In this document: piece after piece, positions 51,895 to 60,276 of the stretch
How positions within the stretch are numbered: position 1 is the stretch's first letter
Layout of the letters: each line of letters starts with the position of its first letter
NCBI GenBank assembly: GCA_910586015.1
Contig: CAJUGJ010000001.1
Span: 155,750-219,749 of the forward strand
Length of the DNA: 64,000 bases
From: an uncultured Lachnospiraceae bacterium
GTDB taxonomy: Bacteria; Bacillota; Clostridia; Lachnospirales; Lachnospiraceae
Direction of reading: 5' to 3'
The notes under the pieces: generated by a model
The model's input: only the letters and a program-made list of their open reading frames with translations
Database searches by the model: none
What the model was told of the DNA's origin: nothing
Position numbers and translations under genes: made by a program

Positions 51895-52983
51895 TTATTG
51901 TACCTCCTCTATTATAAAGGTATATCTATTACTATAATTTTCACGATGATAATAATGAATTGTTTTGGTACTTTGATTAAATACAATACTCCATTCTGTA
52001 GATTCAAACTCACCAAAATTGTCTTTACTTACACTGTCGAGTGCATCACGAACAGTTTCCATACTCATCACTTCATTATCTGACAGAGTTTTCATTAAAA
52101 TATCATATCGTTCATGAGATTGTGCTGTCCCAATGCCTTTTTTCTCGCCTTCGGAAAGATAAAAATTAGTAACAACTGGTGTTTCTGTCACAATCATTTC
52201 ATTATGGATATATTCAATAACCACACTGCGATTATTGGTATCTGCAAGTACTAAGTGCATCATATATCCCATAGAAGCGTGCATATCGTATTGTTGTAGC
52301 AGTTTTACTGCCTCGTCTACATTTGCAGCTTGATTAAGAAGAAGTCGAATCGCTATAGTAGTTGTGATATCTGGTTTATCTGTATTTTGGGAAATTGTTG
52401 CAGAATCCTGAATCATATTTACGGAAACAGCGAGTCCTTTTTCATTCATACCATCAAGAGGAGCATATAGACCAATGATAGCCTGTGCTTTATCAGACAA
52501 AGTAGATAATGAAATTCCAGTCATACTAATAAAGTCCATATTAACTGTTGAAATAGAAGCATACCCTGTTTCTGGTACAGAATAAATAATCATTGCATTA
52601 CAAGAATTCCAGTCAAAATTTCTACCAAATAATAAACTGCCATCGGTATCTTTTGCAGATATGGTACTGCATCCAAAGGACATTCTATTAAAAGAGAGTT
52701 GACTGACGTCATTTTCTATATATTTAGATAAAAATGCTGCTACTTCTGTATCAGAAACTGCTCCCCCTTGTAGAAGAAATTCATCAAATCCATAATCACC
52801 TTCATACTTTATAGCAGATAATCCAGTTTCAAGCTGTAGTAATTTTGATGTTAATACAATAGGCGATAAAGTTTCCTCTTTTGATATAACGTCATTTGAC
52901 TTTTCTTTCATATGCTCTGTTTTGCTACATCCTGTTACTGCTATGAAGAACCCTAATAGACATATTAAAAATTTGCTTTTCAT
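51895..52983 (-). CDS. Lipoprotein Ntn-hydrolase (choloylglycine/linear-amide C-N hydrolase family)
   Basis: A 362-residue lipoprotein (lipobox VTGC, Cys19). The Ntn-hydrolase motif GCSTISAKDTDGSLLFGRNF has candidate nucleophile Cys105; Arg121 and Asp124 follow in the pattern of bile-salt hydrolases and N-acyl-amide hydrolases. The Cys is preceded by about 85 residues that would have to be removed if an N-terminal Cys is required, as in NAAA and acid ceramidase. Outer-face location is unusual for bile-salt hydrolases. The start is at 52983 (GGAG). It is the first gene of the operon divergent from lysR. Confidence 0.82.
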   Translation of the reverse strand: MKSKFLICLLGFFIAVTGCSKTEHMKEKSNDVISKEETLSPIVLTSKLLQLETGLSAIKYEGDYGFDEFLLQGGAVSDTEVAAFLSKYIENDVSQLSFNRMSFGCSTISAKDTDGSLLFGRNFDWNSCNAMIIYSVPETGYASISTVNMDFISMTGISLSTLSDKAQAIIGLYAPLDGMNEKGLAVSVNMIQDSATISQNTDKPDITTTIAIRLLLNQAANVDEAVKLLQQYDMHASMGYMMHLVLADTNNRSVVIEYIHNEMIVTETPVVTNFYLSEGEKKGIGTAQSHERYDILMKTLSDNEVMSMETVRDALDSVSKDNFGEFESTEWSIVFNQSTKTIHYYHRENYSNRYTFIIEEVQ

Positions 52984-53042
52984 ATTAATCTCCATTCTGG
53001 TCTTTCTTTTTTATGCGGTTATTCTATCAAATTCATTAATAA

Positions 53043-53074
53043 ATAGCAAATACTTATAATAAATAGGTTACTAT
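53043..53074. promoter_or_regulatory. 32-bp LysR-region element, first copy
   Basis: Lies between the divergent hydrolase operon and the lysR gene, abutting the lysR -35 box. It opens ATAGCAAATACTTATAA and ends GGTTACTAT; the outer heptamers form an imperfect dyad. It matches 47350-47381 at 29/32 positions. Position and duplication fit a LysR-type operator controlling both operons and lysR itself. Confidence 0.75.
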
Positions 53075-53076
53075 GC

Positions 53077-53106
53077 TTGACAGGTATATTTATTTTTTGA
53101 TATAGT
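53077..53106 (+). promoter_or_regulatory. Promoter of the lysR gene
   Basis: TTGACA (53077-53082) and TATAGT (53101-53106) are separated by 18 bp, about 25 bp before the lysR start. The -35 box is two bases from the operator, consistent with autoregulation. Confidence 0.65.
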
Positions 53107-53130
53107 AATATTTATTAAGGAGGAAATGAT

Positions 53131-54015
53131 ATGGAGTTGAGAGTTTTACAATATTTTCTTGCAGTTACAAGAGAACAAAGTATCTCTGGAGCTGCACAGA
53201 CCTTACATCTTTCACAGCCTACTCTTTCCAGACAACTAAAAGAAATGGAAGAAGAACTTGGAAAAAAACTTATGATTCGAGGAAATCGAAGAATTACTTT
53301 AACAGAAGAGGGAATGATTTTACGTAAACGAGCGGAAGAGATTATGGAACTTGTCAAAAAGGCAGAAGATGAAATTTCTTTATCCGATGAAATTATAGCT
53401 GGAGATATTTCTATTGGAAGCGGAGAAACTGATGGAGTCCGTTTTCTTGCGAGAACCGTTCAGGAACTTCAAAAAAACTATCCATTGATTCATTTACATA
53501 TTATCAGTGGAGATAAAGTTTCAGTAATAGAAGAATTAGATCGGGGACTGATTGATTTTGGACTTATCTTTGGAGAGGTTGATACCTCAAAATATGAATA
53601 TATTAAAATACCTTATAAAGATACATGGGGAGTCATTATGAGGCGTGATTCTGCCCTTGCACAAAAAGAAACAATAACAGCGGAAGATTTAATGGATAAG
53701 CCTTTGATTCTTTCTCGTCAGTCATTTCAATATACTGATTTTTATAATTTTTTCCCATGTGGTCAAGAAAAACTAAATATTGTTGCAACTTATAATTTAC
53801 TTTTTAATGGATCACTTATGGTAGATGAAGGAATGGGATATGCGATTAGTTTTGATAAACTTATCAATGTTTCTGGCAACAGTAATCTGTGTTTTAGACC
53901 CCTTGAACCCAAACTAGAAGCTGATATGAGTATTATCTGGAAAAAGTATCAAATCTTTACAAAGACATCTGAGAAGTTTCTTGAAAAACTTCAAGAGATC
54001 CTTCATCTCCAATAA
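53131..54015 (+). CDS. LysR-family transcriptional regulator
   Basis: A 294-residue LysR protein. The N-terminal winged HTH (MELRVLQYFLAV, QTLHLSQPTLSRQLKEMEEE) is followed by a coiled linker and a substrate-binding domain from about 90 (GDISIGSGETDG). AAGGAGG precedes the ATG. It is transcribed away from the hydrolase operon, the usual layout for LysR targets, and ends at its own terminator. The inducer is unknown, presumably a small metabolite handled by the operon. Confidence 0.93.
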   Translation: MELRVLQYFLAVTREQSISGAAQTLHLSQPTLSRQLKEMEEELGKKLMIRGNRRITLTEEGMILRKRAEEIMELVKKAEDEISLSDEIIAGDISIGSGETDGVRFLARTVQELQKNYPLIHLHIISGDKVSVIEELDRGLIDFGLIFGEVDTSKYEYIKIPYKDTWGVIMRRDSALAQKETITAEDLMDKPLILSRQSFQYTDFYNFFPCGQEKLNIVATYNLLFNGSLMVDEGMGYAISFDKLINVSGNSNLCFRPLEPKLEADMSIIWKKYQIFTKTSEKFLEKLQEILHLQ

Positions 54016-54018
54016 ACG

Positions 54019-54054
54019 AAAAGCCACATATCTTTTGATAATATGTGGCTTTTT
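54019..54054. terminator. Terminator after lysR
   Basis: AAAAGCCACATAT (54019-54031) pairs with ATATGTGGCTTTT (54041-54053), followed by T. It can also stop the converging GHL10 gene. Confidence 0.88.
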
Positions 54055-54096
54055 AAGAGTTTATACACGAAGTATTTTTTTAATTTTGAAGTTCCT

Positions 54097-55338
54097 TTAT
54101 TTTTTAATAAGTTTCAATAATTTTTTTACTGCAGGTTGTGTTGCTTTAGTATAGAAAAATTCGTATCGATAATAAAAATATCCATCTACTCCACCAGAAT
54201 TTCTGCAATACTTTATCATATCCGTTAGTATATTGCTATTTTTCTCAAATTGGATATCATCTTTTGAACCGGCTTTATAAACTGGAATTCCAATATAAAT
54301 TTTAACTTTACTAGAATCTTCTCGTTTGGAAAGCCATTCATCAACACATAAATCAAAAGCGACTTTTTCATCTAAAAAACTAAAATAAATCTGTGGACAG
54401 ATATAATCAATATATCCCTCTGTATTCATCCATTTTACTACATCTGTATAATGGCGATCTTTCTTTAGAAGGTTTGGCATATATCCTTCTGGACTAACTC
54501 CAAATACAACATCTGGATCAATTTCTTTAATTGCTTTATAAACTCTTTGTAATAAATAATTTACTTGTGCTCTTCTCCAGTTTACAATTCCATAATATCC
54601 TTTTCCTTCTTCTATCTTTTTTGCTTTATAAGCTTCATATTCTTTTGCATCAAAAATAGAAGCATAATTTGTTCCTAGCGTTGGATAAAAATAATCGTCA
54701 AAATGGATTCCATCTACATCATAGTTTTCCACAATTTCCTTTACACCATTGACAATTAGAGTACGTACTGCTGTAATGGATGGATTGTAATATAACTTAT
54801 CCCCATAGGATAAAACATATCGATCATTTGAAGTTTTAGAGTCTGTCAACCACTTTCGAGCAGGATGATTTTTAGCAAGTGCAGTTACATCTGTTCCAGA
54901 AGATGTAACTCGATATGGATTTAACCACGCATGAAATTCAAGTCCTCTTTTATGTGCTGCCTCTACCATATAAGCTAATGGATCAAATCCTGGATCTTTT
55001 CCCTGTTCTCCAGAAACATATTTTGACCATGGAAAATATTTGGAAGGATAAAATGCGTCACTAAATGGTCGTACCTGAACAATAACTGCATTTACTCCAA
55101 GTTTTTTTACACGATCAAACATAGTATTAATATGTGACTGAAAGGCTTTTTTGGTATATCCTTTTGAACTAAACTCTAAATAGGTGATCCAAACTGCATG
55201 AAATTCTTGTTCTGTCTGTACCTGTTCTGACTCTTTGGCTTGTACAGATATAACTGGTGATACCAAACTGTTCCATAATAAAATAATTGCTAAACTAAAA
55301 CAAATCCATTGAATTTTTCTTTTCTTTTTTATTGTCAT
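54097..55338 (-). CDS. Secreted GHL10/DUF187 glycoside hydrolase-like protein
   Basis: A 413-residue secreted protein. A signal segment (about 10-33) is followed by a TIM-barrel of the GHL10 (PF02638) family: FHAVWITYLEF, VIVQVRPFSDAFYPS, FHAWLNPYRV, the acidic motif VDGIHFDDYFYP and FGVSPEG. These enzymes are thought to act on cell-wall or envelope glycans; the linkage is unclear. Homologues are common in spore formers. It is monocistronic, converging on lysR. Confidence 0.88.
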   Translation of the reverse strand: MTIKKKRKIQWICFSLAIILLWNSLVSPVISVQAKESEQVQTEQEFHAVWITYLEFSSKGYTKKAFQSHINTMFDRVKKLGVNAVIVQVRPFSDAFYPSKYFPWSKYVSGEQGKDPGFDPLAYMVEAAHKRGLEFHAWLNPYRVTSSGTDVTALAKNHPARKWLTDSKTSNDRYVLSYGDKLYYNPSITAVRTLIVNGVKEIVENYDVDGIHFDDYFYPTLGTNYASIFDAKEYEAYKAKKIEEGKGYYGIVNWRRAQVNYLLQRVYKAIKEIDPDVVFGVSPEGYMPNLLKKDRHYTDVVKWMNTEGYIDYICPQIYFSFLDEKVAFDLCVDEWLSKREDSSKVKIYIGIPVYKAGSKDDIQFEKNSNILTDMIKYCRNSGGVDGYFYYRYEFFYTKATQPAVKKLLKLIKK

Positions 55339-55517
55339 AGTTTTTCATCCTTTTCTAATAGTGTAAGTTAATAAGTTATAAAAAAGAATATCTTATTTTT
55401 TTGTCAAAAGCATGGTAAAACAATTAAATTGAAAAGGAAACTGCTACCATGACTTTATGTTGTTATATTTATCTGCTATACTTATTTATAGAATTTCATA
55501 GAATTGGAGATAAATAA

Positions 55518-56444
55518 ATGAAGATAGACCGTTTAATTGGGATAATCACAATTTTACTGCAAAATAATAAAACAACAGCTCCACAATTAGCCAAACGATT
55601 TGAAGTATCGAGACGAACAATTAATCGTGATATAGAAGATATTTGTAAAGCTGGAATACCTATCATTACTACACAAGGCTATGGTGGTGGTCTTTCGATT
55701 GCAGACAATTATAAATTTGATAAATCACTTTTTACCAAAGAAGAATTACAAGCACTTCTTGCAGGTCTTAGAGGAATGGATAGTGTATCAAAAAAATCTA
55801 CACTTGCCAGTTTATTCGATAAATTTTCAGATAAGGGACAGCATATGATTACCAAAGATATTATTATGATTGATTTAGCTTCTCATTATCAAGCTTCACT
55901 GACACAAAAAATTGAGATAATGAAAAAAGCAATTTGGACAAAACATATTTTATCGTTTCACTACTATTATGAAAAGGGTGAAACTAAACGCCAAATAGAG
56001 CCATACCGTTTGATTTTTAAATGGTCATCATGGTATATTTTCGGATTTTGTTTAGAGCGAAAAGCCTATCGACTATTCAAATTAAACCGTCTTTGGAATT
56101 TGCAAATGAAGGAAGACACTTTTTTTGAAAGAGAAATACCAGAAGAAGAATTATTATTTGAAGAATATTTTACAGAGGGCAGTATTCATTTAAAAGCGAT
56201 ATTTGACGAAAGCGAAAAACATCGTTTGATTGAGGAATATGGACTTGATAGTTATTTGGTATGTCAAGATAAGAAATTATTATTTGAACATGATTTTGTA
56301 AGTTATAAGAATATGCGAGAATGGATATTTAGTTTTGGAGATAAAGTTTTAATATTAGATCCAAAAGAATTAAAAGATGATAGAAAAAAGCAGGCAGAAA
56401 ATATTCTTAAAATGTGTGAAGGAAATGAACAACATGACATATAG
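55518..56444 (+). CDS. WYL-domain HTH transcriptional regulator (YafY-like)
   Basis: A 308-residue regulator. The DeoR-type winged helix lies at 1-60 (TAPQLAKRFEVSRRTINRDI), followed by a WYL domain at about 135-215 (FHYYYEKGETKRQIEPYRLI, WYIFGFCLERKAYRLFKLNR). WYL domains bind small ligands or nucleic acid. It is followed 46 nt later by a DUF3795 gene in the same direction, a pairing common in Lachnospiraceae. A short direct repeat AGAATT lies just before the ribosome site. Confidence 0.9.
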   Translation: MKIDRLIGIITILLQNNKTTAPQLAKRFEVSRRTINRDIEDICKAGIPIITTQGYGGGLSIADNYKFDKSLFTKEELQALLAGLRGMDSVSKKSTLASLFDKFSDKGQHMITKDIIMIDLASHYQASLTQKIEIMKKAIWTKHILSFHYYYEKGETKRQIEPYRLIFKWSSWYIFGFCLERKAYRLFKLNRLWNLQMKEDTFFEREIPEEELLFEEYFTEGSIHLKAIFDESEKHRLIEEYGLDSYLVCQDKKLLFEHDFVSYKNMREWIFSFGDKVLILDPKELKDDRKKQAENILKMCEGNEQHDI

Positions 56445-56490
56445 CTGTCATGTTTCCCATGTTATGATTAGATTAAAAGGAGGGTTTATT

Positions 56491-56751
56491 ATGATTGAAT
56501 CAAGATGTGGGATTTTATGTAGTGCATGTTCCTATCAAGAGCAAGTAGGCTGTAAAGGTTGTATAAATATTGAGAAACCATTTTGGGGTGCAAGCTGTTC
56601 TGTAAAATCTTGTTGTGAAACAAGAGAACAGAAACACTGTGGACAATGTAAAGATTTTCCCTGTGACTTATTGAAACAATTTGCTTATGATGAAAAGGAA
56701 GGGGATAATGGAAAACGAATTGAGCAATGTAGATGTTGGAGTAAGGAATAG
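56491..56751 (+). CDS. DUF3795 cysteine-rich zinc-binding-like protein
   Basis: An 86-residue protein with twelve cysteines, several in Cx2C or similar pairs: RCGILCSACSYQEQVGCKGC and HCGQCKDFPC. It is recognised as DUF3795; the cysteines probably bind zinc or an Fe-S cluster. The ATG at 56491 follows AAAAGGAGGG. The function is unknown. It is co-directional with the WYL regulator and closed by a terminator. Confidence 0.85.
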   Translation: MIESRCGILCSACSYQEQVGCKGCINIEKPFWGASCSVKSCCETREQKHCGQCKDFPCDLLKQFAYDEKEGDNGKRIEQCRCWSKE

Positions 56752-56763
56752 TATAAATTAACA

Positions 56764-56807
56764 AAAAAATCCAAGCAAAAACAGATCATATTTTGCTTGG
56801 ATTTTTT
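56764..56807. terminator. Bidirectional terminator
   Basis: AAAAAATCCAAGCAAAA (56764-56780) pairs perfectly with TTTTGCTTGGATTTTTT (56791-56807). It separates DUF3795 from the converging decarboxylase operon. Confidence 0.9.
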
Positions 56808-56825
56808 ATTGAATATTTTTATAAA

Positions 56826-58235
56826 TTAAACTGGATATGCTTTATTTTGTGTATCGGCAGCAGTTACATCTACTTTCTTTTGTTGTGCCTGACGATATTT
56901 AAAGAATTCAACTGCAACTTGTGGGAATAAAGCATAGGAAAGGGTGTCCTCTTCCTGCTGTTTCCATTCAGCAACTTCTTTTTCAAATTTTGGAAGTTGT
57001 GGTTCAATTAAATCTGCCGGACGACAGGTAATTGGCTTTGTATTTCCGATTGCTTTCTTTTGTACTCCAGAATTAAATGGTTTTACAGTCTGACCAAATT
57101 CACCAGCAAGCACCTTTTTTGATTCCTTTGTAATCATCTTGTAACGTTCACCTTGCAAAACATTTAATACAGCCTGTGTACCAACGATTTGAGAAGAAGG
57201 AGTAACAAGAGGAGGTTCTCCAAAGTCTTTTCTAACCTTTGGAATCTCTTCTAATACCTGATAGTATTTATCTTCTGCATGAGCATCTTTTAATTGAGAT
57301 ACTAAGTTCGAAAGCATACCACCTGGAACTTGATATAATAATGTTTTAATATTAACTCCCATTACCTTTGGATTGAGTAGACCACTCTTTAATGCCTGTT
57401 CCTGAATTGGACGGAAATAGTCTGCAATCTCAGCTAATAGATTTTGATCCAGTCCTGTATCATATTCGGTTCCTTTAAAAGTTTCTACCATAACTTCTGT
57501 TGCTGGCTGACTTGTTCCCATAGAAAATGGTGACATTGCTGTATCAATAACATCTGCACCTGCCTCTACTGCCTTTAAGTATGTCATAGAAGCTACACCA
57601 GAAGTATAATGGGTATGAATTTGAATTGGAAGTTTTGTACCTGCTTTTAATGCTTTTACTAACTTAGTTGCTTCATAAGGAACTAAAAGTCCTGCCATAT
57701 CCTTAATACATAAAGAATCTGCACCCATCTCTTCAATCTCTTTGGCAGTCTTTGTCCAATAATCTAGGGTATACGCATCTCCTAATGTATAAGATAATGC
57801 AATTTGAGCGTGTCCTTTTTCTTTATTTGCTGCTTTTACAGCTGTACATAAATTCCGTAAATCATTAAAACAATCAAAAATACGAATGATATCAATTCCG
57901 TTTGCGATTGACTTTTGTACGAAATATTCTACGACATCATCAGAATAATGGTTATAACCTAAGATATTTTGTCCACGAAACAACATTTGAAGCTTTGTAT
58001 TCTTAAAACCTGCTTTTAATTTACGAAGTCTTTCCCAAGGATCTTCCTTTAAAAACCGAAGACACGCATCGAATGTTGCACCGCCCCAGCACTCTACAGA
58101 ATAATAACCCACTTTATCCATCTTATCTATAATCGGAAGCATATGTTCCGTTGTCATTCTTGTAGCAATTAAAGACTGATGTGCGTCACGCAAGACGGTT
58201 TCAGTGATCTTTAAAGGTTTTTTCTGCTCTGCCAT
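56826..58235 (-). CDS. oadA: Oxaloacetate/pyruvate carboxyltransferase subunit (OadA, 5S-like, no biotin domain)
   Basis: A 469-residue carboxyltransferase of the OadA/PycB/transcarboxylase-5S type. TETVLRDAHQSLIATRM opens the TIM barrel, the carbamylated Lys is in CIKDMAGLL (about 182), and the metal ligands are in IQIHTHYTSG (about 207-209). The biotinyl domain that OadA normally carries at its C-terminus is absent; a separate carrier gene is in the operon. It is the last gene of a five-gene sodium-pump decarboxylase operon. Confidence 0.92.
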   Translation of the reverse strand: MAEQKKPLKITETVLRDAHQSLIATRMTTEHMLPIIDKMDKVGYYSVECWGGATFDACLRFLKEDPWERLRKLKAGFKNTKLQMLFRGQNILGYNHYSDDVVEYFVQKSIANGIDIIRIFDCFNDLRNLCTAVKAANKEKGHAQIALSYTLGDAYTLDYWTKTAKEIEEMGADSLCIKDMAGLLVPYEATKLVKALKAGTKLPIQIHTHYTSGVASMTYLKAVEAGADVIDTAMSPFSMGTSQPATEVMVETFKGTEYDTGLDQNLLAEIADYFRPIQEQALKSGLLNPKVMGVNIKTLLYQVPGGMLSNLVSQLKDAHAEDKYYQVLEEIPKVRKDFGEPPLVTPSSQIVGTQAVLNVLQGERYKMITKESKKVLAGEFGQTVKPFNSGVQKKAIGNTKPITCRPADLIEPQLPKFEKEVAEWKQQEEDTLSYALFPQVAVEFFKYRQAQQKKVDVTAADTQNKAYPV

Positions 58236-58264
58236 TGTTTTACCTCCAAAATAATTTCACTTTA

Positions 58265-59389
58265 TTATATTCCAAATATTGACATAAACACTCCCGCTGC
58301 CACAGCTGTACCAATAACTCCTGCTACATTTGGTCCCATTGCGTGCATTAATAAAAAGTTTGTTGGATCTGCCTCTGCTCCAACTTTTTGAGAAACTCTG
58401 GCTGCCATCGGCACGGCAGAAACACCTGCTGAACCAATCAAAGGATTTACTTTTCCATGAGTTGCTTTACACATTAATTTACCAAACAACACACCTGCCG
58501 CTGTTCCTACTGCAAATGCAATAAGACCTAATGCAACAATTCCCAAAGTATCTAATTTCAAGAATTTTTCTGCACTGGTAGTTGCTCCAACAGAAGTACC
58601 AAGTAAAATAACTACAATATACATTAAAGCATTGGAAGCTGTTTCTTGAAGCTGTTTTACTACACCACATTCACGGAATAGATTTCCAAGCATCAACATA
58701 CCAAGTAATGGAGCTGTATCTGGCAGCAGTAGAACAACAACAATCGTTACAATAATAGGGAATAAAATCTTCTCTAATTTTGAAACTGGGCGAAGTTGTT
58801 CCATTTTAATTTCACGTTCTTCTTTTGTTGTCAACAGTTTCATAATTGGTGGCTGAATAATTGGTACTAAAGACATATAGGAATATGCAGCAACTGCAAT
58901 AGGTCCCATTAGATCTGTCTGTCCAAGTTTACTAGCAAGGAAAATAGAAGTAGGACCATCAGCACCTCCAATAATAGAGATAGCAGCCGCAGCCTTTCCA
59001 TTAAATCCAAAGACAATTGCCATTAAATACGCTGCAAAAATACCGATCTGTGCTGCAGCTCCAAGTAGAAAACTTTTGGGGTTAGCAATCAGAGGCCCAA
59101 AGTCTGTCATAGCTCCTACACCCATAAAAATAAGAGATGGAAGAATTGCCCATTCATCTAGTAAAAAGAAATAACTTAATAGTCCTCCTTCTTCCATAAT
59201 TGGAGGATAAAGATTTACTAATAACATACCAAAAGAAATAGGAATCAACAAAAGTGGTTCATATCCCTTTTTAATTGCAAGATACAAAAAACCACAGGCA
59301 ACTAAAATCATAAAAACATTACCAAAACCAATATTGGCAAACGCTGTTTTACCTGCGAGGTTTTTAAGAGTTTCAATTATATAGTCCAT
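58265..59389 (-). CDS. oadB: Sodium-pumping decarboxylase beta subunit (OadB/MmdB)
   Basis: A 374-residue integral membrane protein with about nine or ten helices. The sodium and carboxybiotin site motif is GGADGPTSIFLASKLG (about 142-157), and GSAGVSAVPMAARVSQ lies near residue 330. It decarboxylates carboxybiotin on the carrier and drives Na+ export. It is 29 nt upstream of oadA. Confidence 0.93.
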   Translation of the reverse strand: MDYIIETLKNLAGKTAFANIGFGNVFMILVACGFLYLAIKKGYEPLLLIPISFGMLLVNLYPPIMEEGGLLSYFFLLDEWAILPSLIFMGVGAMTDFGPLIANPKSFLLGAAAQIGIFAAYLMAIVFGFNGKAAAAISIIGGADGPTSIFLASKLGQTDLMGPIAVAAYSYMSLVPIIQPPIMKLLTTKEEREIKMEQLRPVSKLEKILFPIIVTIVVVLLLPDTAPLLGMLMLGNLFRECGVVKQLQETASNALMYIVVILLGTSVGATTSAEKFLKLDTLGIVALGLIAFAVGTAAGVLFGKLMCKATHGKVNPLIGSAGVSAVPMAARVSQKVGAEADPTNFLLMHAMGPNVAGVIGTAVAAGVFMSIFGI

Positions 59390-59412
59390 TGAGTTTTACC
59401 TCCTGGTAAGAT

Positions 59413-59787
59413 TTAGTTCAAAGTAGCGAGCACTTCACCAGCTTCTACTGAAGAACCAACACCAACATTTACACTGGCAATTGTTCCATCCTGTGGAGCA
59501 ACAATCTCGTTTTCCATCTTCATTGCTTCCAGAATTAAAATAACTTCTCCTTTCTTTACTGCCTGTCCTGCATTTGCCTTTACTGCTAAGATCTTACCTG
59601 GCATTGGGGCATTTACTTTAACAGAACCTTGAGCACCTGCGGCAGCCTTTGGAGCAGCTTTTGGTGCGGCTTTTTGAGCCGGAGCAGCTTTTTTAACAGG
59701 TGCAGTAGATACAGATGGATCTGCATTTCCCTCTTCTACGGATACTTCATAAACGTTTCCATTTACTGTGATTGTATAATTCTTCAT
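59413..59787 (-). CDS. Biotin carboxyl carrier protein
   Basis: A 124-residue carrier. A short N-terminal fold (MKNYTITVNGNVYEVSVEEG) is followed by an Ala/Lys/Pro-rich flexible linker (about 35-58) and a biotinyl domain with EAMKMEN, whose Lys (about 90) is biotinylated. The ATG at 59787 follows GGGAGG. It shuttles CO2 between the two carboxyltransferases and the membrane pump of the same operon. Confidence 0.94.
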   Translation of the reverse strand: MKNYTITVNGNVYEVSVEEGNADPSVSTAPVKKAAPAQKAAPKAAPKAAAGAQGSVKVNAPMPGKILAVKANAGQAVKKGEVILILEAMKMENEIVAPQDGTIASVNVGVGSSVEAGEVLATLN

Positions 59788-59829
59788 TTCAAAATCCTCC
59801 CTAAAGTCTTTTTGTTTTGGCAATTCGTT

Positions 59830-60219
59830 CTATGAATTCTGCCATCTTGACTTATTTATTCGTTTAATCGATCTTACTACTAACCCGTCTGCTGGAACCT
59901 CATTGCCCATAGATTCTTCATAGGCATGAATAGCGGCAGTAATAACTGCTACAAGTTCTAAATCATCACTAAGTTCTTCCTCTTCTTCCAGCTCTGGTTC
60001 AGGAGCTGGTACTGGTGTCGCCTGTGTGACTGGTACTTGACTTTTCTTTTGAAATCGTTCCTGCAATACCGGAATATATCGAAACAGAGAAATCACCATA
60101 CTAATTATAATTAACATAGCAAATACAATCATAATACTCATAATTGTATTTAATAATGCTGTCCCTAAACTGGTCTTTTCCTCTGCCTCAGCCGCAAGAA
60201 ACATGATAGAATACAACAT
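59830..60219 (-). CDS. OadG/MmdD-family small membrane subunit
   Basis: A 129-residue protein with one membrane helix (about 25-46), a Pro/Glu-rich acidic linker and a C-terminal helix region (LELVAVITAAIHAYEESMG). This is the hallmark of the gamma/delta subunit that assembles the decarboxylase complex on OadB. It lies between the 12S-like gene and the biotin carrier. Confidence 0.85.
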   Translation of the reverse strand: MLYSIMFLAAEAEEKTSLGTALLNTIMSIMIVFAMLIIISMVISLFRYIPVLQERFQKKSQVPVTQATPVPAPEPELEEEEELSDDLELVAVITAAIHAYEESMGNEVPADGLVVRSIKRINKSRWQNS

Positions 60220-60276
60220 AAATTCACCTCACCTCAGACCATGTCATGTTTTTTCCAGTTGCTTTTTTATTCTTAT

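Noticed and set aside
56377..56490. N-terminal extension of the DUF3795 protein overlapping the WYL gene
   Set aside because: No family similarity in the extension, and the ATG at 56491 has a near-perfect ribosome site.
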